NCBI RefSeq assembly: GCF_000316035.1
Contig: NZ_ANHX01000040.1
Span: forward strand, 1-64,000
Length of the DNA: 64,000 bases
Direction of reading: 5' to 3'
From: Paenibacillus sp. PAMC 26794
GTDB taxonomy: Bacteria; Bacillota; Bacilli; Paenibacillales; Paenibacillaceae
In this document: piece by piece, positions 32,814 to 42,461 of the stretch
Position numbering within the stretch: the stretch's first letter is position 1
Layout: each line of letters opens with the position of its first letter
The notes under the pieces: generated by a model
What the model saw: only the letters and a program-made list of their open reading frames with translations
Told to the model about the DNA's origin: nothing
Databases searched by the model: none
Made by a program: the position numbers and the translations under genes

Positions 32814-33344
32814 ATGCTTATGAATCAAAATACTCAAGCTAATTCAAGTTCATCAAATACAGATTCTCGCAAACCTTGGATACGTAGACACCCGATTCTC
32901 ACTACAGTTACATTATTGATTCTTGTACTGTTTGCCGCCGTATTCCTGTATTTCTGGCTCCGTCCCTACTTCTCCACGTTTGACCGTTCTGAGAAAGGAG
33001 AATTGAGCTATTCGATGCCTTCGCGGAGCGGTGAATATACCGCCGAAATTTACGGTGTACCTTACGGTGGTGCGGCAGGCGGCGTTACAATCTGGGTCGA
33101 TGTTAAGAAGACAAATGCCCCCGAGGATGCCACAAAAAAAACGATCTATCGTGCAGAGCACCACGGAAATAACCATCTCGAATGGGAAAGTGAAAACACA
33201 CTCCGGATTGAAAACTGGAATGAATACACAGATGAGACCATTACCCTCAATATCGATGACGAAATATATGATGGATGGGGCTGGGCATGCAAAAGCTTAC
33301 GAATGAAGGACCAGTCTGTGCGATGCCCGGCACGCGAAAAATAA
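32814..33344 (+). CDS. DUF5412 family membrane-anchored protein
   Basis: 176 residues (ATG 32814, or ATG 32820 with better spacing from GGTGGAGG). One membrane helix at about residues 30-52 and an extracytoplasmic domain with GEYTAEIYGVPYGGAAGGVTIW, as in DUF5412. It starts 12 nt after the AraC-type gene and likely shares its transcript. Function unknown. Confidence 0.7.
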   Translation: MLMNQNTQANSSSSNTDSRKPWIRRHPILTTVTLLILVLFAAVFLYFWLRPYFSTFDRSEKGELSYSMPSRSGEYTAEIYGVPYGGAAGGVTIWVDVKKTNAPEDATKKTIYRAEHHGNNHLEWESENTLRIENWNEYTDETITLNIDDEIYDGWGWACKSLRMKDQSVRCPAREK

Positions 33345-33518
33345 AACAACTTAGCAGCTAATATGACGGCTCTGAACACTCGAGGTCTCATCTTGATGAG
33401 TAATCCTCACTGCACCGCATGTCAGGTTCTACGCTGTGTATGCCTTGTGAAAATCCCACCAAATGCTACTTTCATTACACCATGGCAAGAGATACACGCG
33501 GCACGAGAAGCGTAAAAA

Positions 33519-33553
33519 GCCCTACTCACCGAATCTTTCGGTTAAGTGGGGCT
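33519..33553 (+). terminator. Possible terminator of the AraC/DUF5412 unit
   Basis: AGCCC.ACT.ACCGA pairs with CGGT.AGT.GGGCT; the T-run is poor (GCTCTTG). About 175 nt after the DUF5412 stop. Confidence 0.4.
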
Positions 33554-33700
33554 GCTCTTGTTCTACAAGTTATCGTTTATCAACTTATGCTTCATTGCGG
33601 TCTGCATAAGCTCAGTCACTAACAATATCGTAGCTATCAGACTTTAAACATATGGCAGCATTATAATTTATCTATTATATCTATTCTACCTCTTAATCCT

Positions 33701-33756
33701 CTTCTGCTTCTGCTTCTGCTTCTGCTTCTGCTTCTGCTTCTGCTTCTGCTTCTGCT
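33701..33756. repeat. CTTCTG hexanucleotide microsatellite
   Basis: CTTCTG repeated a little over nine times without interruption. It lies about 180 bp beyond the stop of the glycosyltransferase gene and outside any frame that looks coding. Confidence 0.9.
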
Positions 33757-33933
33757 CGCAATTGTGCCTTACACTCTATTTCCACTCAACCCTTATTTTC
33801 ACCGATCCGCCCTATTGCATCCTACCAGCAACGGATTAGTTTTTGTTGTTATTTCACTTCTATTTCAATCTATTTTCTCTATTTCTACTCCCACTTCAAA
33901 CTCTTCTGTCCTCATCTGTCCCAGTTCGTCTCC

Positions 33934-35064
33934 CTACTTACGCGGTGACACTTCACCACGTTCTTCCCGCTCTTTCATCTCTTTGCGTACCACCACTTCG
34001 AGCTTCTGCCGATTGGCAAGCAATCCGGGATCGTTTGGCAAGTACTCACGGGCTTTGGTGTTATGCATGAGTGCCTGCTCCCAGTTGCCCAGATGAGCAT
34101 AACAAAGGGATAAACGGGCATGCGGCAACCATGTGCGGCAGGCCACAGGCACCGGGCGCAGACCCGGATCGCGGCTGCTCACGTCCACCGCCTGCATATA
34201 CCAGTAGACCGCCGAGACGGGTTCCTGCCGTTCATGAAAACAGGCCGCAATGGCGCAGCAGAAGTCGGCATGTGGCAGATCATACTGGAACGACTGCAGC
34301 AATGCGCCGAGCTTACGGCCCGGCTCACCCAGTCGGTCATAACATTCCGCCAGCCGCGCGCAGGCAATCAGACGATCCTCGCGGTAACCGCTTGGCTGCT
34401 CCAGCAGCTTCGCGTATCCGCGTACCGCCGCCGCATAACGCTGGCGGTCATAACATTCGCCTGCATAATAAAACAGCAGGCGACCTTGGGCTACGCCCTC
34501 TTCGGCGATCCATTTGCGCAGAATGCGCACGTTTCGCGCCGAATGATGTCCCGCTTCGCGGCGATGCGTGACGGCAATGTCTGCCGTAATAACCTCGCCC
34601 CGCGGGAAGTTAAGCTGCTCGTGCAGCCGGCCATGCCAGCGGCACCCGGCATCCCGCTTGACCAAGCGAAGGCGTCGGTCCGTCACAAGTGGACTCCCCT
34701 CCGCTCCCTCGGCCAGCGTGTAGTTCAAGATCACAGCTTCCGTCTTCCCCCCGGACGGAAGCTGCTGCTTCAACACCGCAAGCTTCGCCCGTTCCGCGGG
34801 CAGCAGCACATCATCCGCGTCCAGCCACAGGATATACTCCTGCGTGGCCTTGGCGAATGACTCATTCCGCGCTGCGGCAAAGTCTTCCTTCCATTCATAC
34901 GTGTAGACCTGGTCGGTATACTGCGCAGCCATGTCCATCGTGCGATCCGATGAACCGGTATCCACAATGACGATCTCGTCCGCGATGCCGGCAACCGAGT
35001 CCAGACAGCGCGCCAGCGTGCGTTCCTCGTTCTTCACAATCATGCACAGACTGATGGTGATCAC
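33934..35064 (-). CDS. Family 2 glycosyltransferase with TPR tail
   Basis: 376 residues. GT-A domain at residues 1-200: SLCMIVKNEERTLARCLDSV, VIVDTGSSDRT and the metal-binding LWLDADD; then TPR-like repeats (LLFYYAGECYDRQRYAAAVRGYAKLL, WLPHARLSLCYAHLGNWEQAL). Of the type often found in flagellin or surface glycan loci. Cytoplasmic; donor sugar unknown. GC content is higher than in neighbouring intergenic DNA. Start ATG 35064. Confidence 0.85.
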   Translation of the reverse strand: MITISLCMIVKNEERTLARCLDSVAGIADEIVIVDTGSSDRTMDMAAQYTDQVYTYEWKEDFAAARNESFAKATQEYILWLDADDVLLPAERAKLAVLKQQLPSGGKTEAVILNYTLAEGAEGSPLVTDRRLRLVKRDAGCRWHGRLHEQLNFPRGEVITADIAVTHRREAGHHSARNVRILRKWIAEEGVAQGRLLFYYAGECYDRQRYAAAVRGYAKLLEQPSGYREDRLIACARLAECYDRLGEPGRKLGALLQSFQYDLPHADFCCAIAACFHERQEPVSAVYWYMQAVDVSSRDPGLRPVPVACRTWLPHARLSLCYAHLGNWEQALMHNTKAREYLPNDPGLLANRQKLEVVVRKEMKEREERGEVSPRK

Positions 35065-35515
35065 GTTTTGAGCCCCTTCCTGTCGTACGCGTATTGCAAA
35101 ATGTCATAACGGGTTTGTTCTTTCATTGACCAGGTACTGGTACTAAGCCACTCCAATTTTCTCTTCAAACTTACGATTAACTTGTAAACCAAGAATCAGC
35201 GCTACCACTACAAGAGGCTGCTTTAACACTCATTCTCCCAAATCTCAAAGTTCAATAAAGAATTCATTTCATTTCCACCTCGGCTAACGAACTGAGGTGA
35301 CGCTATTTGGTGTATTTCAGCCACTTGGAAAATGTAACGAATCTGAGACCCGCTATTCTCGCATTATAGGCATCCATTCGTCGTTTATCGCAGCTTTCAG
35401 ACGAAATAGCGTCGCTGAAATTCGTTACATTTCTCATCTCCCCAAAATCACCAAAATAAGGCGTGTGCGATTCGTTAGAATCCCCCTGCCCTTGCCGCTA
35501 TCCATACCTTCACCA
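35065..35515. other. Intergenic region with a triplicated repeat
   Basis: 450 bp between two minus-strand genes of the glycan locus. It holds three copies of a roughly 27 bp element (35285, 35334, 35402) and no gene. Confidence 0.45.
35285..35430. repeat. Three copies of a TAACGAA...CGCTATTT element
   Basis: Copy A (about 35285) TAACGAACTGAGGTGACGCT, copy B (about 35336) TAACGAATCTGAGACCCGCT and copy C, in inverted orientation (35402-35430), TAACGAATTTCAGCGACGCT, each followed by ATT. The inverted third copy would let the region fold. Likely a dispersed intergenic repeat. Confidence 0.6.
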
Positions 35516-36262
35516 TTACACTTCCCCACTCTCCTGACGACGAAACCGTTTCACCTGCTCCACCGCACTGTCCAGTGCCTTCTTGCGCTGTTTCATTACA
35601 CGAAGGTGCTGTTGTTCTACCTCGGCAAAATGCACATGATCCAGCTCCATCCACTCCATCAGTTGATCCAACGTTGGCGACATATGCAGCTGTGTTCTCC
35701 GCCGTTTGCGGGCCACGCAACATAGATATTTATGATGAACTTCGAGTTTCAAGACTTCAAAATACGGCATCAGGGTCATCGCCAGGCTTCCCGCATAGAA
35801 GGTCTGCTTGTGGTCATAGAACGGGTGATACCCATACGGCACAGTCACAACCAGCGTCCCATCATCTTGCAACAGCCGATAAATCTGGATCAACAACGTC
35901 TCCGGATGAGCAAAATGCTCAAGCACTTCTCCAAGCAGCACAGTATCAAAGGTAGTCCTTACTTTCCATTGCGTAATATCCAGCATTCGAAAATCTACAT
36001 TATTTCGAACCGGCCGGGATTCTTTCGCAAGCTCGCCTTGGGCATACCGGATACTCCCTTCCTCCAGATCAATGCCAGTGACACGAAACCCTTCCCGCGC
36101 CAGCAAAATAGACGTAATGCCCTGACTGCACCCGACATCCAGGATGCGTTTGCCTGTCGCCTCACGGCACATCCAGTGGATACGCGTTCTTGTCGCTTCA
36201 TGAGAATCTTCCGAATTAATCTCGCCGTAGTAGCGTTCACTCACTCGATCATGATTCGCCAT
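35516..36262 (-). CDS. Class I SAM-dependent methyltransferase
   Basis: 248 residues. Motif I ILDVGCSQGITSILLA at residues 40-55, acidic GIDLEE after the second strand, and LLGEVLEHFAHPETLL (motif IV) mark a Rossmann methyltransferase, of the type acting on sugars or small molecules. The C-terminal 50 residues are basic, with coiled-coil character. Overlaps the dehydrogenase gene by 14 nt. Likely methylates a glycan or lipid intermediate of this locus. Confidence 0.85.
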   Translation of the reverse strand: MANHDRVSERYYGEINSEDSHEATRTRIHWMCREATGKRILDVGCSQGITSILLAREGFRVTGIDLEEGSIRYAQGELAKESRPVRNNVDFRMLDITQWKVRTTFDTVLLGEVLEHFAHPETLLIQIYRLLQDDGTLVVTVPYGYHPFYDHKQTFYAGSLAMTLMPYFEVLKLEVHHKYLCCVARKRRRTQLHMSPTLDQLMEWMELDHVHFAEVEQQHLRVMKQRKKALDSAVEQVKRFRRQESGEV

Positions 36263-37652
36263 AGGTTTCTCCCGTTTTCACTCGGCGCATGGGCTGACCC
36301 AGTACCACAATATTTCCCCCATGGCATCCGGCCGTTGCATTGCGTGTATCGAAAATCAGCTTTGCATGATCTGCCATCTCCTGATAATTGAATCCCGAAT
36401 GATCCGTCGTAATGATCACCAGATCAGCTCCTGTCCACAATTCCGGCACAGCAGGCCGAGACTGGAGCATCGTACCGTCATCCTTACGGAAGACAGGCAC
36501 CATTGGATCGGTGAAAACCACATCTGCGCCCGCTACGCTCAGCAGCCGAAAAACGTCCAGCGCTGGTGATTCACGCAGGTCATCAATGTCTTTTTTGTAA
36601 GCCATACCCGCGAGTACAACACGAGCTCCCCGCACAGATACACCCTTCTGCTCCAGCAGCTCCGCGGCACGTTTCACCACTCTCTCTGGCATTTGCCGAT
36701 TGGTTGCATCCGCCAGCTGAATGAATTGCAGCTCCGATCCCTGACGATTTGCAGCCCAGGACAGATAGATCGGATCGATTGGGATACAGTGCCCACCGAT
36801 GCCAGGGCCGGGATAGAACGGCATATAACCGAACGGCTTGGTTGCCGCCGCATTCAGTACTTCCCAGATGTTTACCCCCATCTGTTCACAGGCCGGGGTC
36901 AGCTCATTCACAAGTGCAATATTGACACTGCGAAATGTATTTTCGAACAGCTTTGCCGTCTCCGCTACCGTTGTTGAACTGACCGGAACAACTTCGTTGA
37001 GGAACGAGCCGTAGAACTGTTTGCCATAATTCAGACAGGCGGGTGTGGAGCCGCCAATAATCTTTGGGGTATTTTTCACACCATAATGCACACTGCCCGG
37101 ATCTACCCGCTCTGGAGAATAACAGACGTAGAACTGTTCTCCAGCTCGCCAGCCGTTTGCCGCTTCAATCGGTTGTTTCACGCGTTCCTCCGTTGTGCCC
37201 GGATAGGTCGTGCTTTCCAATATAACCAGGCTGCCTTCCTGCAAATACGGAGTCATGCCATCCACCGCGGCCGAGATATACGAGATATCCGGTTGATGCT
37301 CAGCGGTAAGTGGAGTGGGCACACAGATCACGATGACATTCGCCTGTCTCACCGCTGCATAATCGGTGCTTGCCGTGAATAATCCGGCCTGCATAAGCGA
37401 CTGCAGGACATCATCTTCTATACCGATGACATACGAATGCCCGGCACCCAGCTTGGCTACCTTGGAGGTATCGATGTCAATCCCGTGGACTTGATAACCC
37501 GCCTGTGCCATCTCTACAGCCATGGGTAAACCCACGTAACCTAGACCGATGACGACAGCTTTCAGGGAGCGGTCATTAATATGTTGTATTAGGTTACGTT
37601 GCTGTAACTCTTCATTTCCTCCGTGCTGCTCATGCTGATGATTCTCTTCCAT
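36249..37652 (-). CDS. Nucleotide-sugar dehydrogenase (UDP-GlcNAc/ManNAc type)
   Basis: About 467 residues from ATG 37652, which follows GGAGGTGGAAGG; the upstream extension to 37724 is unlikely. A His/Gln-rich leader precedes VVIGLGYVGLPMAVEMAQAG (NAD-binding); ESTTYPGTTE, the central FRSVNIALVNELT, and the catalytic Cys in GPGIGGHCIPIDP follow, then the C-terminal UDP-binding domain. Oxidises an UDP-hexosamine to the uronic acid with two NAD. Works with the dehydratase gene upstream. Confidence 0.85.
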   Translation of the reverse strand: MEENHQHEQHGGNEELQQRNLIQHINDRSLKAVVIGLGYVGLPMAVEMAQAGYQVHGIDIDTSKVAKLGAGHSYVIGIEDDVLQSLMQAGLFTASTDYAAVRQANVIVICVPTPLTAEHQPDISYISAAVDGMTPYLQEGSLVILESTTYPGTTEERVKQPIEAANGWRAGEQFYVCYSPERVDPGSVHYGVKNTPKIIGGSTPACLNYGKQFYGSFLNEVVPVSSTTVAETAKLFENTFRSVNIALVNELTPACEQMGVNIWEVLNAAATKPFGYMPFYPGPGIGGHCIPIDPIYLSWAANRQGSELQFIQLADATNRQMPERVVKRAAELLEQKGVSVRGARVVLAGMAYKKDIDDLRESPALDVFRLLSVAGADVVFTDPMVPVFRKDDGTMLQSRPAVPELWTGADLVIITTDHSGFNYQEMADHAKLIFDTRNATAGCHGGNIVVLGQPMRRVKTGETYGES

Positions 37653-37727
37653 TCCTTCCACCTCCAAACGCTCCGCCTCCCTTCGATGGGCGTGTCTGAA
37701 AACTCCGAACGAGTTTTGAGACACACC

Positions 37728-38717
37728 CTAATCGATATAGCCACCTGCACGCAAAAACCGGGCAATCGCTGACTTGTTCATCATGGCACTGTCCGAGCGA
37801 TAATCGGAGAAGTTCACACGAGACAGACTGCTGTACTGATCCGTCATGCTCTTGTCCTTGTGCTCCGGCAGGATGACATAATACTGCGCATCGTATTGGT
37901 ACGTACGCGGCGCTTCAAAGGGCGAGATCAGCACTTCATGTAATTTCTCGCCTGGACGTATGCCCGTCACCTTATAATCGAAGGATGGACGACCTGCCTG
38001 TTCCAACATGACGGATGCAAGTTCCGTCATCTTGCAAGCTTTCATTTTCATCACAAAGGTCTCTCCGCCCACAGCCGCCTCAGCCGCCTTAAGCAATAAA
38101 TGTATAGCTTCGGTACGCGTCAGGAAAAAACGGGTCATGCCTTTGTCCGTAATGGTCGGGCTTTTGCCTTCATCGATCTGACGACGGAACAGGGGCACGA
38201 CACTACCGCTGGTTCCAAGCACATTGCCCCCACGGATACAGACAAACCGGGTACCTTCACTTAGCCAGTTGGCACGGATCATCATCTTTTCACCCAAGGC
38301 CTTTGTCATGCCGTATACGTTAATCGGATCTACTGCCTTATCAGTGGACACATCGATGACTTTGGCAACCTGCATACGTATCGCAGCCCGAATAATATTC
38401 TGCGTCCCGATCACATTGGTCTTGAACGCTTCATCCGGCTGGTCCTCGCAGACCGGAACATGCTTCAGCGCAGCCAGATGGAAGAGCACATCCACACCTC
38501 TGCATGCATCTTCCACTGCCCGATAATCGCGGATATCCCCAATGATGAATCGTAGACGCGGATCATGGTTGAACTCTCGCTGCATCGCAATCTGGGCGTA
38601 TTCATTACGTGACAGGAGGCGAATCTCAGCCGGGTTCTGCTCCAGCAACACCTCAGTCAGCTTTTGACCCCAGGAGCCTGTTCCTCCAGTGATCAGAATC
38701 GTTTGTCCTTGAATCAT
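37728..38717 (-). CDS. UDP-GlcNAc 4,6-dehydratase-like (PseB/CapD family)
   Basis: 329 residues. ITGGTGSWGQ nucleotide-binding loop at residues 9-18, VSTDKAVDPINVYGMTKALGEK with the active-site region and Lys, and RGGNVLGTSGSVVPLF are typical of the inverting 4,6-dehydratases that begin pseudaminic acid or capsule sugar synthesis. Cytoplasmic soluble form (no membrane helices). Start ATG 38717; 3 nt gap region to the next gene, same operon. Confidence 0.85.
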   Translation of the reverse strand: MIQGQTILITGGTGSWGQKLTEVLLEQNPAEIRLLSRNEYAQIAMQREFNHDPRLRFIIGDIRDYRAVEDACRGVDVLFHLAALKHVPVCEDQPDEAFKTNVIGTQNIIRAAIRMQVAKVIDVSTDKAVDPINVYGMTKALGEKMMIRANWLSEGTRFVCIRGGNVLGTSGSVVPLFRRQIDEGKSPTITDKGMTRFFLTRTEAIHLLLKAAEAAVGGETFVMKMKACKMTELASVMLEQAGRPSFDYKVTGIRPGEKLHEVLISPFEAPRTYQYDAQYYVILPEHKDKSMTDQYSSLSRVNFSDYRSDSAMMNKSAIARFLRAGGYID

Positions 38718-38735
38718 GGATGAATCCCTCCCTGA

Positions 38736-39425
38736 TCAGATCATGAATTCGCGTAGTACCTTTGCCATCTCATCCCGGCTTAACCGGTCTTTGGGCGGTA
38801 CCTTTTTGGTTGAAGTATTGCTCGAATGCACGATGTTGACATAATTGCGCGGAGCAAGCAGCTCGTGCGGCAGTTCAATGACATTGCCATGTGTACCTCT
38901 GCCCGGAAGCTTGACCCGGTATCCTGCTGCGTATTCGGCTGTCTTATATAAGTAGACATAGAATTGCGGAGAACGGTGAAACGCTGGGGCCATCTCGTTA
39001 TTCACACTGTCCCACAGATATCCGTTCTGGTTAATCAATGCCATCGTCTGAGGCTGGGGTTGAATATCGTAGAGCTGTTGAACAAAGGTTTTATGATACA
39101 GATCATCCGAATCCAGACGGGCAATATAGAGTTGCTCCGAACCTTTGGCAAACGCCAAAATGGCACGCACACTCTCCATGTTGGTTCCAAAACGAATATT
39201 CGAAGGAAGCGGCTCCTGATCCGCCAGAATCTCCCGCATCAAGTCCCCCGATTCCTTGGACAGCTTCACCACTGTGAGGAAATCCTGATTCGTCTGTGCC
39301 TTCAGGCAATGCAATGTGAACGTGCGGAAGATGCTCATCCGACGCTCCAGCCACTCCCGCGTTAATCGCTGCGGGTCCATTCCGTAATTGTTAAAGTTAA
39401 TCTCAATCACAACTTTTCTGGACAT
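38736..39425 (-). CDS. Putative glycosyltransferase (rhamnosyl-transferase-like)
   Basis: About 229 residues from ATG 39425 (GAGGAGG at 6 nt). WLERRMSIFRTFTLHCLKAQTNQ and YIARLDSDDLYHKTFVQQL (a DxDD-type metal site) suggest a GT-A-like enzyme of the putative rhamnosyl transferase group. First gene of the 39.4-35.5 kb operon. Acceptor unknown. Confidence 0.7.
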   Translation of the reverse strand: MSRKVVIEINFNNYGMDPQRLTREWLERRMSIFRTFTLHCLKAQTNQDFLTVVKLSKESGDLMREILADQEPLPSNIRFGTNMESVRAILAFAKGSEQLYIARLDSDDLYHKTFVQQLYDIQPQPQTMALINQNGYLWDSVNNEMAPAFHRSPQFYVYLYKTAEYAAGYRVKLPGRGTHGNVIELPHELLAPRNYVNIVHSSNTSTKKVPPKDRLSRDEMAKVLREFMI

Positions 39426-39746
39426 AACATTCCTCCTCCTCATGAACGCTGCAAGTTACGTTTGTCGGATACTGACTCAGATTGTTTTCATAGTTTTGAT
39501 GCCGTCTTCCTACCAAGACCATCTTCTATCTATCTGATCGCTTACAAGCGACATCTCGCTTGCCAATCCAGCACTCTATAACATATGAAACGTTGATAGA
39601 AGCGGTACCGACAGATGTACTAACTTTCATATAAATAGATTGATATTCAACCAAGGATGGCGCCCTTTGGGTCGAACGTACATATCGTTACGGTAGTCGC
39701 AACATAGAATAGAACAGTTCAATTTTCAAAGGAGGCAACCCATCAA
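39426..39746. other. Divergent promoter region
   Basis: 320 bp between the minus-strand glycan operon and the plus-strand GT-D gene; no gene or clear repeat seen. Confidence 0.35.
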
Positions 39747-40457
39747 ATGAATTCGATCTATCTTGAAATGGAAGGTGTGCTTGATCAGCTCGAAGCGGCA
39801 CTTCTGGAACACCGACCGCTGTCTCTTGTAAGAGTCGGTGATGGCGAGAATATCGTCATGTCTCAAGAAACGGTGTTGCCCACGGAACAGGTGCTTCAGG
39901 AGCGTTGGGCCATTAAGGCCAATTTAGGACAAAAGGGACTGCGCCTTCCCAACGTGCAGCTCCGTGACGAAGTGGCCGCTTCCCTGCAACGTGCGAGTAT
40001 CGTCGGGATTCTTCCCCGTGGTGACAATACCATCAACGCTCCGGATTATCTCAAAAGACCCCTGACCGATATGGTGTTTGCACACTTTGGCATCTCTCCT
40101 CCGATGACTTGTCACGCCTGTGTCAATCGGGAACTGGCGCAGAATCCGCGTTTCTGGCAGATGCTTGCAGGCAAGCGTGTGTTACTCGTTACTCGTGAGA
40201 TCGAGGCACTGCGTGACACGCTTGAACGTGAGCCGTATAATCTGAACATTGTGACTGCCCTGCCCTTCGACAGCTATGATCAAATGGATGAAACGCTGCA
40301 CTGGATTCAGAATAATCAGCATACTTTCGATGTCGCTCTCTTCTCCTGCGGCGTCAACGCGGTTATCCTTGCTGAGCGAACAGCTGCACTCGCAGGCAAA
40401 GTTGCCATCGACTTTGGCAAAGCCAACAACATTATTCTGAAAGGCCGTGCCAACTGA
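39747..40457 (+). CDS. GT-D fold glycosyltransferase
   Basis: 236 residues. LSLVRVGDGENIVMSQ carries the RxGDGE motif of GT-D glycosyltransferases; HACVNRELAQNPRFW, VLLVTREIEALRD, VALFSCGVNAVILAER and VAIDFGKA follow as in enzymes that extend O-linked glycans on surface proteins. ATG 39747, AAAGGAGG upstream. Probably acts in the same glycan as the divergent operon; terminated at 40522-40553. Confidence 0.85.
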   Translation: MNSIYLEMEGVLDQLEAALLEHRPLSLVRVGDGENIVMSQETVLPTEQVLQERWAIKANLGQKGLRLPNVQLRDEVAASLQRASIVGILPRGDNTINAPDYLKRPLTDMVFAHFGISPPMTCHACVNRELAQNPRFWQMLAGKRVLLVTREIEALRDTLEREPYNLNIVTALPFDSYDQMDETLHWIQNNQHTFDVALFSCGVNAVILAERTAALAGKVAIDFGKANNIILKGRAN

Positions 40458-40521
40458 TTCTTGGGTCCCTCCACCTCCAGATCGGTAGCTGCTTCGAAAC
40501 ATGCATATGCTTGTATGACAA

Positions 40522-40553
40522 AAACCCCCGACTCCTTGTTGAGCCGGGGGTTT
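40522..40553 (+). terminator. Terminator of the GT-D gene
   Basis: AAACCCCCG.CTC pairs with GAG.CGGGGGTTT around CTTGTT. Short T-tract, but the stem is long and GC-rich; could work on both strands because A-rich sequence precedes it. Confidence 0.7.
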
Positions 40554-40685
40554 CATGCTGAGCGCTAGTCGAAACCTATCGCTACATTTTCGTGCATTTC
40601 TGGGGTTTCTAGGGTATGAAGCGAGCTCTACCTTGGGCGAAGCGATATTAAAGCACTCTGCGTGTTCACATGACATTTTTCATAA

Positions 40686-41093
40686 CTAGCTGGTAGCTGC
40701 AATACCGTATAACATCTCCGGTCCGGTTCTTACTGCTGTGGACACGCCCGAGATGAACGAAGTATACACACTTTCCAATGCTGGTGGTGCAGACAGATCC
40801 TGGGCAGTGAACGAATGAAATTCGGCACCGCCATTCTGTCCAACCGTACCTTCAGCACGGTAGATGACATAGAATGGATCATATAGGAATCCCCGTACCA
40901 GCTCCACCACAAAGGTATCTCCCAGTTCTCCCGTAACACCTACTGTCCCGTTCAACGTAATAATAGGATTCGCCACACCCTGGGTCTGAAGACCAATTGC
41001 GCCGAATGCTTCCGGGGATGGACTTAGAGATAAACCGGGCTGTCCTACGGTTGCCGAGTTCATCGAAGTTCTCATATCGAGAAACACGCCCAT
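40686..41093 (-). CDS. Hypothetical protein, small beta-rich
   Basis: About 135 residues from ATG 41093 (MGVFLDMRTSMNSATVG), with GGAGGTG upstream. Gly, Ser, Thr, Val and Pro rich with a NPIITLNGTVGVTG segment; no Cys, no signal peptide. Reminiscent of spore-surface or exosporium-type proteins of Paenibacillus, but not assignable. Monocistronic, between the glycan locus and rluA-type gene. Confidence 0.6.
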   Translation of the reverse strand: MGVFLDMRTSMNSATVGQPGLSLSPSPEAFGAIGLQTQGVANPIITLNGTVGVTGELGDTFVVELVRGFLYDPFYVIYRAEGTVGQNGGAEFHSFTAQDLSAPPALESVYTSFISGVSTAVRTGPEMLYGIAATS

Positions 41094-41282
41094 CAGTAAC
41101 ACCTCCAATGCTATGGGATAACATATCCTATGAATCTCACAACTCTTCGGATTGGATGTATAGCAGATTCCATGAACCTATTTTTATTTGTCGACTGTTA
41201 GTGGTATATTGAACTGCATAACGAAATGAACGGATCGTATGCACACAAGCGGTACAGGCTGTTCAGAAGGAGATTATTATTC

Positions 41283-42425
41283 ATGAATAAACGCAAACGT
41301 CCAACAGGCAAGACATCGGCCTCGGCCAAGGGAAAAACATACGCAGGTTCATCTACAGCACGTTCCGGCAAATCTAACTTCTCAAAATCATCAGGAGCTT
41401 CCGCATCACGCAATACGGAGGAGAATAAAAAACCAATAACTGCCAAATCATTGGCCGCACCGAAGAAAGCTGGAGGTAACAAATCCAAAAACGCCAGCGC
41501 ATCCAAACGACCAGGCAATTCCTATTATCGCAAGCAGGAACCACCACGCCAGTACAAAGTGACCGAACCTGACGAACTGTTGAACTTCCTGTTGCAGCAT
41601 TTGAAATCAGGACGGAACGCAGTGAAGTCCATTCTGGGTCGTGGACAGGTATCCGTGGATCAGAAGGTCGTAACCAAGTTTAATGAAGCGCTGACGCCAG
41701 GTCAGATTGTATATATCAAAAAAGAGGGTGCAGTCGCTGCTCCGTCCTTGACGGGTATTAACATTTTGCATGAAGACGATGATATCATTGTGATCCGCAA
41801 GGAAGCTGGACTGTTGTCCATTGCCGCTGACAAGACGGATGACCTGACGGCTTATCGCCAACTGACAGAGCATGTACGTCGCACCAATCCGCTGAACCGG
41901 ATTTTTGTCGTCCATCGTCTGGATCGGGATACATCGGGTGTGATGATGTTTGCCAAAAGTGAAGAGGTGCAGCAGAAGATGCAAAACAACTGGAAGGAAA
42001 ATGTGCAGGACCGCGTCTACGTTGCCCTTGTTGAAGGTTCAGTAGCCAAAGAAGAAGGCACCATCTCTTCCTGGTTGAAGGAAACCAAAACGCTGAAAAT
42101 GTACTCTAGCTCTCGTCCGAATGATGGACAACATGCCATCACACATTACAAACGTCTGAAGTCGAACCGTGAGTTCTCCCTGTTGGAAGTGCGTCTGGAG
42201 ACAGGGCGTAAAAATCAGATTCGTGTGCATATGGAAGATCTCGGACATCCGATTGCCGGTGACAGAAAATATGGTGCACGTACGAGAGACCTCGGCCGTC
42301 TCGGACTTCATGCACGCATACTCTCATTTATTCATCCGACAACGGATGAGTTGATGTCATTCGAAACGGATATTCCGAAGCCATTCCTGTATCCGTTCCG
42401 TGCAGATGCTCCACCTGCGAAATAA
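41283..42425 (+). CDS. RluA-family pseudouridine synthase
   Basis: About 380 residues from ATG 41283 (AGAAGGAG upstream); the frame to 41226 is not needed. A Lys/Ser-rich basic leader (residues 1-75), an S4-like RNA-binding domain (LLNFLLQHLKSGRNAVKSIL...VSVDQKVV), then the catalytic domain with HRLDRDTSGVMMFAKS, where the Asp is the nucleophile. Converts uridine to pseudouridine in rRNA or tRNA. Confidence 0.9.
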   Translation: MNKRKRPTGKTSASAKGKTYAGSSTARSGKSNFSKSSGASASRNTEENKKPITAKSLAAPKKAGGNKSKNASASKRPGNSYYRKQEPPRQYKVTEPDELLNFLLQHLKSGRNAVKSILGRGQVSVDQKVVTKFNEALTPGQIVYIKKEGAVAAPSLTGINILHEDDDIIVIRKEAGLLSIAADKTDDLTAYRQLTEHVRRTNPLNRIFVVHRLDRDTSGVMMFAKSEEVQQKMQNNWKENVQDRVYVALVEGSVAKEEGTISSWLKETKTLKMYSSSRPNDGQHAITHYKRLKSNREFSLLEVRLETGRKNQIRVHMEDLGHPIAGDRKYGARTRDLGRLGLHARILSFIHPTTDELMSFETDIPKPFLYPFRADAPPAK

Positions 42426-42461
42426 CTGCACCTTGATCATGCCTGAAAGGAGGAACGGACA

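Larger units (their letters stand above)
33345..33933. other. Intergenic region between convergent genes
   Basis: 590 bp with a hairpin at 33519-33553 that may terminate the DUF5412 transcript, and the CTTCTG microsatellite at 33701-33756. No gene recognised. Confidence 0.4.

Noticed and set aside
34071..34860. Plus-strand frames opposite the glycosyltransferase
   Set aside because: The minus-strand frame shows clear GT2 and TPR motifs; the opposite frames are compositional artefacts.
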